A stretch of 64,000 nucleotides of DNA from Flavisolibacter longurius (lineage in GTDB: Bacteria > Bacteroidota > Bacteroidia > Chitinophagales > Chitinophagaceae), in contig JABUMY010000007.1 in NCBI GenBank assembly GCA_013327885.1, positions 236,262-300,261 on the forward strand. The letters are read 5' to 3'. Made by a program: the position numbers and the translations under genes. The notes below the pieces were generated by a model. That model did no database searches and was not told where the DNA came from. It saw only the letters and a program-made list of their open reading frames with translations. Positions 61,615 through 64,000 of this stretch are shown one piece after another. Within the stretch, counting starts at the first letter, position 1. Every line of letters starts with the position of its first letter.

Positions 61615-61972
61615 GGCTCCGGAGGAGCCACGTGTTTATAGCAAAACATCCAAAGAGAAAAAAAAGGCTCCGAAGGTGCCCCGTGTTTCTGTATCAGGTA
61701 ACACGAAGCTCCTTCGGAGCTATTGAAATTTTAAAGGCAGACTTTCTATAAATACGGGGCGCCTTCAGCGCCAAAACCGTGATTGAAATTTCACAATGCG
61801 GCCTTTACTAGAAATGGATATTGCCACTGCTTTCAAGATAGGCAACGCCGTTGTCACTGTGACAGGATAATACAATTGTTTATTAGGCTGTCGTGATTAA
61901 ATAACAACTGGCAAAATCTAAACGACCCCAACTCACCACCGACCACTCACCATTCACCACTCACCACCATCA
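61615..61972. repeat. multi-hairpin dispersed element, copy B
   Basis: Same order of palindromes as copy A: GGCTCCGGAGGAGCC (61615), GGCTCCGAAGGTGCC, AGCTCCTTCGGAGCT and GGCGCCTTCAGCGCC (61758), with CACGTGTTTATAG and CTATAAATACGGG between. After these the two copies stay alignable through GCAACGCCGTTGTCACT and the CTAAACGACCCCAACTCACC word to the stop codon of the adjoining gene. Copy B lacks the extra palindrome at the left of copy A. Confidence 0.85.
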
Positions 61973-61974
61973 CC
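61931..61974. repeat. heptamer array over the GH30 stop codon
   Basis: ACTCACC, ACCGACC, ACTCACC, ATTCACC, ACTCACC, then ACCATCACC. The TGA stop of the minus-strand GH30 gene (61970-61972) falls in the last unit. Confidence 0.85.
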
Positions 61975-63397
61975 AAATAAACGTAGCAACGGCGCCGCCT
62001 GGTAGCCTAATCGGCGCTAACTGTTCTTTGTAACGGATGTTGAAACTGACCGGCTGGTTGCCATCGTTCACGGCCACCACAACGATCTTGTTTTCCGGTG
62101 TTTTGAACGCAACATTGTGAATATTGCCGGCAATGTTTGAACCGATACGCACCGAACCCGGTGGCACAAACTTCGCCGCATGGGCAATGATATAATAGGC
62201 TACGTTGCGGGTAACACCATTGCCGATGGTAAGTGCTCCTTTGCACTCTGTACAGCCACCCGGTGTATGCGGACCAAACGTGGGATCATTTGCCAGGTTC
62301 CATTCCAGGGCAATGCGACTCCAGTTGCGCATCGTACCCACAATTACGTTTTTGATATGCCACCGAAGGTCTCCCGCAAATTCGCCTTTGGCACCTGTCC
62401 ATTGTTCCGTAAAATAAATGCCTTTGTCGGGATGGGCATTGTGCACCTGCGAAAGTGCACTCACATCACCGGCATACAGGTGAAACGCCGAACCGGCAAC
62501 GAAAGCTTTGGCTGCGGGATCGTTCAGGATGGTGATGGGATAATCCGGGCGGTCGGCGTTGTGGTCATAAACAATGATCTTTGTGGTGATGCCTGCCGCC
62601 TTGAACTTCGGTCCGAGGTGGTTTTTGATAAAATCAGCTTGTTGTTCCGCCGTCATGTACAGGCTTGGGTTGTTGCCCGGGTGGAGCGGTTCATTCTGTG
62701 GTGTGATGGCGTCCACGGTAATGCCTTCAGCCTTCATGCCCTGGATGTATTTCACCAGGTAATCGGCGTAAACGGAATAATACTGCGGCAACAGGCTGCC
62801 GCCTTTGGTAGCGCCGTTGTCTTTCATCCAGGCTGGCGGCGACCAGGGCGAACCCATGATCTTGATGGCCGGGTTGATGGCCAAGATCTCTTTTAATACC
62901 GGGATAAGGTTTGTCTTGTCCTTTGCAAGGGAAAATTGCTGCAGCGTCGGATCGGTTTGCCCGGCAGGCAGATCATTATAGCTGAAAACTTCGCTGTCAA
63001 GGTCCGATGCGCCAACGCTGATGCGTAAGTAGCTAACACGAATGCTGTTCGCACCGCTGCCAAATAATTCCTGCAAGAGCTGCGAACGGCTTCCTGCCGG
63101 CAGGCCGTTCAACAACATAGCGCTGCCGCCGGTAAGCGTATAGCCAAAACCCTCCACGGTTTGAAAGGTTTGGTCGGGGTTGATGATGACCGAAAGGTTG
63201 TTGTTGGCAGTGGTGGTAAAGGCGACTGTTTCTTTTTGCAAAAGCTTTTGCCCGTCACCAGTGGTTACCCAGGCCTCAAGGCTACCCTGCGCTGGTGTTT
63301 CAACGGGATCTTTTCCCTTGTTGCAACTGGTGCCGGTGAAAAGATGAAATACAGTAATCAAAAGAACCACACGGAAAAACGATTGTATATGTTTCAT
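61970..63397 (-). CDS. GH30-family glycoside hydrolase lipoprotein
   Basis: A 475-aa enzyme with a lipobox GTSC (Cys25) and a TIM-barrel GH30 domain. Recognisable pieces are VEGFGYTLTGGSAMLL, GSPWSPPAWMKDNG, the acid/base Glu in ITPQNEPLHPGNN and the nucleophile Glu in YFTEQWTGA; a C-terminal beta domain follows (VAVNDGNQPVSFNIRYKE). Related enzymes are beta-1,6-glucanases and glucosylceramidases. It faces the PUL across the repeat gap and is probably part of its function. ATG 63397 is chosen as the start of the lipoprotein signal; the longer upstream frame is unsupported. Confidence 0.9.
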   Translation of the reverse strand: MKHIQSFFRVVLLITVFHLFTGTSCNKGKDPVETPAQGSLEAWVTTGDGQKLLQKETVAFTTTANNNLSVIINPDQTFQTVEGFGYTLTGGSAMLLNGLPAGSRSQLLQELFGSGANSIRVSYLRISVGASDLDSEVFSYNDLPAGQTDPTLQQFSLAKDKTNLIPVLKEILAINPAIKIMGSPWSPPAWMKDNGATKGGSLLPQYYSVYADYLVKYIQGMKAEGITVDAITPQNEPLHPGNNPSLYMTAEQQADFIKNHLGPKFKAAGITTKIIVYDHNADRPDYPITILNDPAAKAFVAGSAFHLYAGDVSALSQVHNAHPDKGIYFTEQWTGAKGEFAGDLRWHIKNVIVGTMRNWSRIALEWNLANDPTFGPHTPGGCTECKGALTIGNGVTRNVAYYIIAHAAKFVPPGSVRIGSNIAGNIHNVAFKTPENKIVVVAVNDGNQPVSFNIRYKEQLAPIRLPGGAVATFIW

Positions 63398-63973
63398 AGC
63401 AAACCAATAGAAGTGTTCAGGAAAAGAAAAATCAAAGTAAGCGAAAGGTCGTTGATGAAAGTGCTGCCGCCAGCAAAAAAACTTCTTGTTGCATTGACTT
63501 CTTTGCGGAAAAATTATCGAAAACTCGTCCGGATTTCTTGCTGCCATTCCATACGAAAACGAATTGGAAAAAGGCGCCACATGTTACAGTTTATGCTTAC
63601 ATTTAATGTGATTAAAATCATTTCCATGATTGTTGGTTAAACATTTATTTTACACAAAATTTTTCGTTCGCTTGAGCACGATTGATTGCGGGAAAAAAGA
63701 ACGATTGCTACCAACTTCTATCATTTTTAAGGGCATAGACATGCGCATTTTCCAATCTGTTTGGAAGGGTGACAACCTGTGCCCATGCGAGTGCGGTCAC
63801 CCGACAATAGGGTTGGTCAATCAACGTCCTATTCCCACGTCTTATCGGTCTCCGGCATCTAACATTTTAAAATTTATTCGATTTGCCTATGGAGAAAAGG
63901 ACCTCTTGAGAATGTAAGCGCCAACCGTGGCAGAGAAACTACCAAAAATTTTATGATCAATTTCTACTCGTTT
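63398..63973. other. 576-base gap before a gene at the window end
   Basis: Divergent promoter region between the GH30 gene and a gene starting at 63974. No exact TAnnTTTG box or hairpin was found. A plus-strand frame at 63630-63917 has no supporting features and is not called. Confidence 0.5.
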
Positions 63974-64000
63974 ATGAAAAAAACAAACGCTTCAATTTTT
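63974..64000 (+). CDS. start of an exported protein gene, cut by the window end
   Basis: The last 27 bases read MKKTNASIF in frame from an ATG, which looks like the beginning of a signal peptide. Nothing more can be said; it could be a further SusC or an enzyme of the same locus. Confidence 0.3.

Larger units (their letters stand above)
61004..61969. other. 966-base gap made of repeat elements
   Basis: From left to right: a GTGAGTG heptamer array, about 200 bases of no clear content, a nested inverted-repeat element (61284-61477) with a strong terminator-like core, then copy B of the multi-hairpin element (61615-61972) ending in an ACTCACC array. No coding stretch is accepted. Confidence 0.75.

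Noticed and set aside
61970..63397. GH30 gene considered as a glucosylceramidase linked to the sphingolipid cluster
   Set aside because: It lies 23 kb from those genes, beside a PUL, and has a lipoprotein signal; a glycan role is simpler.
63630..63917. 95-codon plus-strand frame near the window end
   Set aside because: No motif, unusual composition, and lies in what looks like a divergent promoter region.

Overview
The window looks like chromosome from an aerobic, glycan-degrading member of the Bacteroidota, most likely family Chitinophagaceae. The grounds are: a SusC/SusD pair, a protein with a C-terminal type IX secretion sorting domain, a NagB fused to a PIG-L deacetylase domain, a GH144-type glucanase, genes mostly lacking Shine-Dalgarno sequences, and repeated -7 boxes of the Bacteroidota form TAnnTTTG. 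No rRNA, tRNA, CRISPR array, transposase or prophage gene was seen. The naming to family level is inference.

Layout. 1-5.8 kb: end of a phosphohexomutase, a stand-alone cysteine desulfurase, glutaminyl-tRNA synthetase, a TSUP permease, a GNAT acetyltransferase and small unknowns. 6-18.7 kb: unknown secreted proteins, a membrane-tethered winged-helix regulator, a large HEXXH metalloprotease, an ECF sigma/membrane anti-sigma pair, an FAD amine oxidase, NagB-PIG-L and a lipoprotein nuclease. 18.9-21.8 kb: two surface proteins, one ending in dockerin-like repeats and one in a T9SS sorting domain. 22.1-29.8 kb: an envelope block with OstA-like, MlaD-like, two tandem amidases and, divergently, LptD. 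30.4-31.9 kb: PlsC and Ung.

32.1-38.8 kb holds the most interesting gene set: inositol-phosphate synthase, PgpA-like phosphatase, GtrA protein, a cytosolic alkaline-phosphatase-superfamily enzyme, a YbhN/LPG-synthase-type membrane protein, a CDP-alcohol phosphatidyltransferase and an Aur1-like PAP2 protein. Four of these match the known Bacteroides route to phosphatidylinositol and inositol phosphorylceramide; the other three suggest an added decoration or flipping step that I do not know to be described.

39-45.4 kb is a complete SUF iron-sulfur operon (sufB, C, D, S, E, a sufT-like gene and an Rrf2 regulator). 47.7-63.4 kb is a polysaccharide utilisation locus: SusC, SusD, LamG lipoprotein, GH144, metallophosphoesterase, GH172/DUF2961, sulfatase, lipoprotein formylglycine-generating enzyme, esterase and, on the opposite strand, GH30. 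Its substrate is not known.

A second layer of structure lies between the genes. At least a dozen short arrays of degenerate 7- or 8-base units occur, each with its own unit sequence, and many start on or just after a stop codon. Two copies of a roughly 350-base multi-hairpin element (30.0-30.4 kb and 61.6-62.0 kb) both end in such an array that overlaps the stop codon of the adjoining gene. A perfect 30-base inverted repeat spans the start of the first cysteine desulfurase and has become part of its coding sequence.
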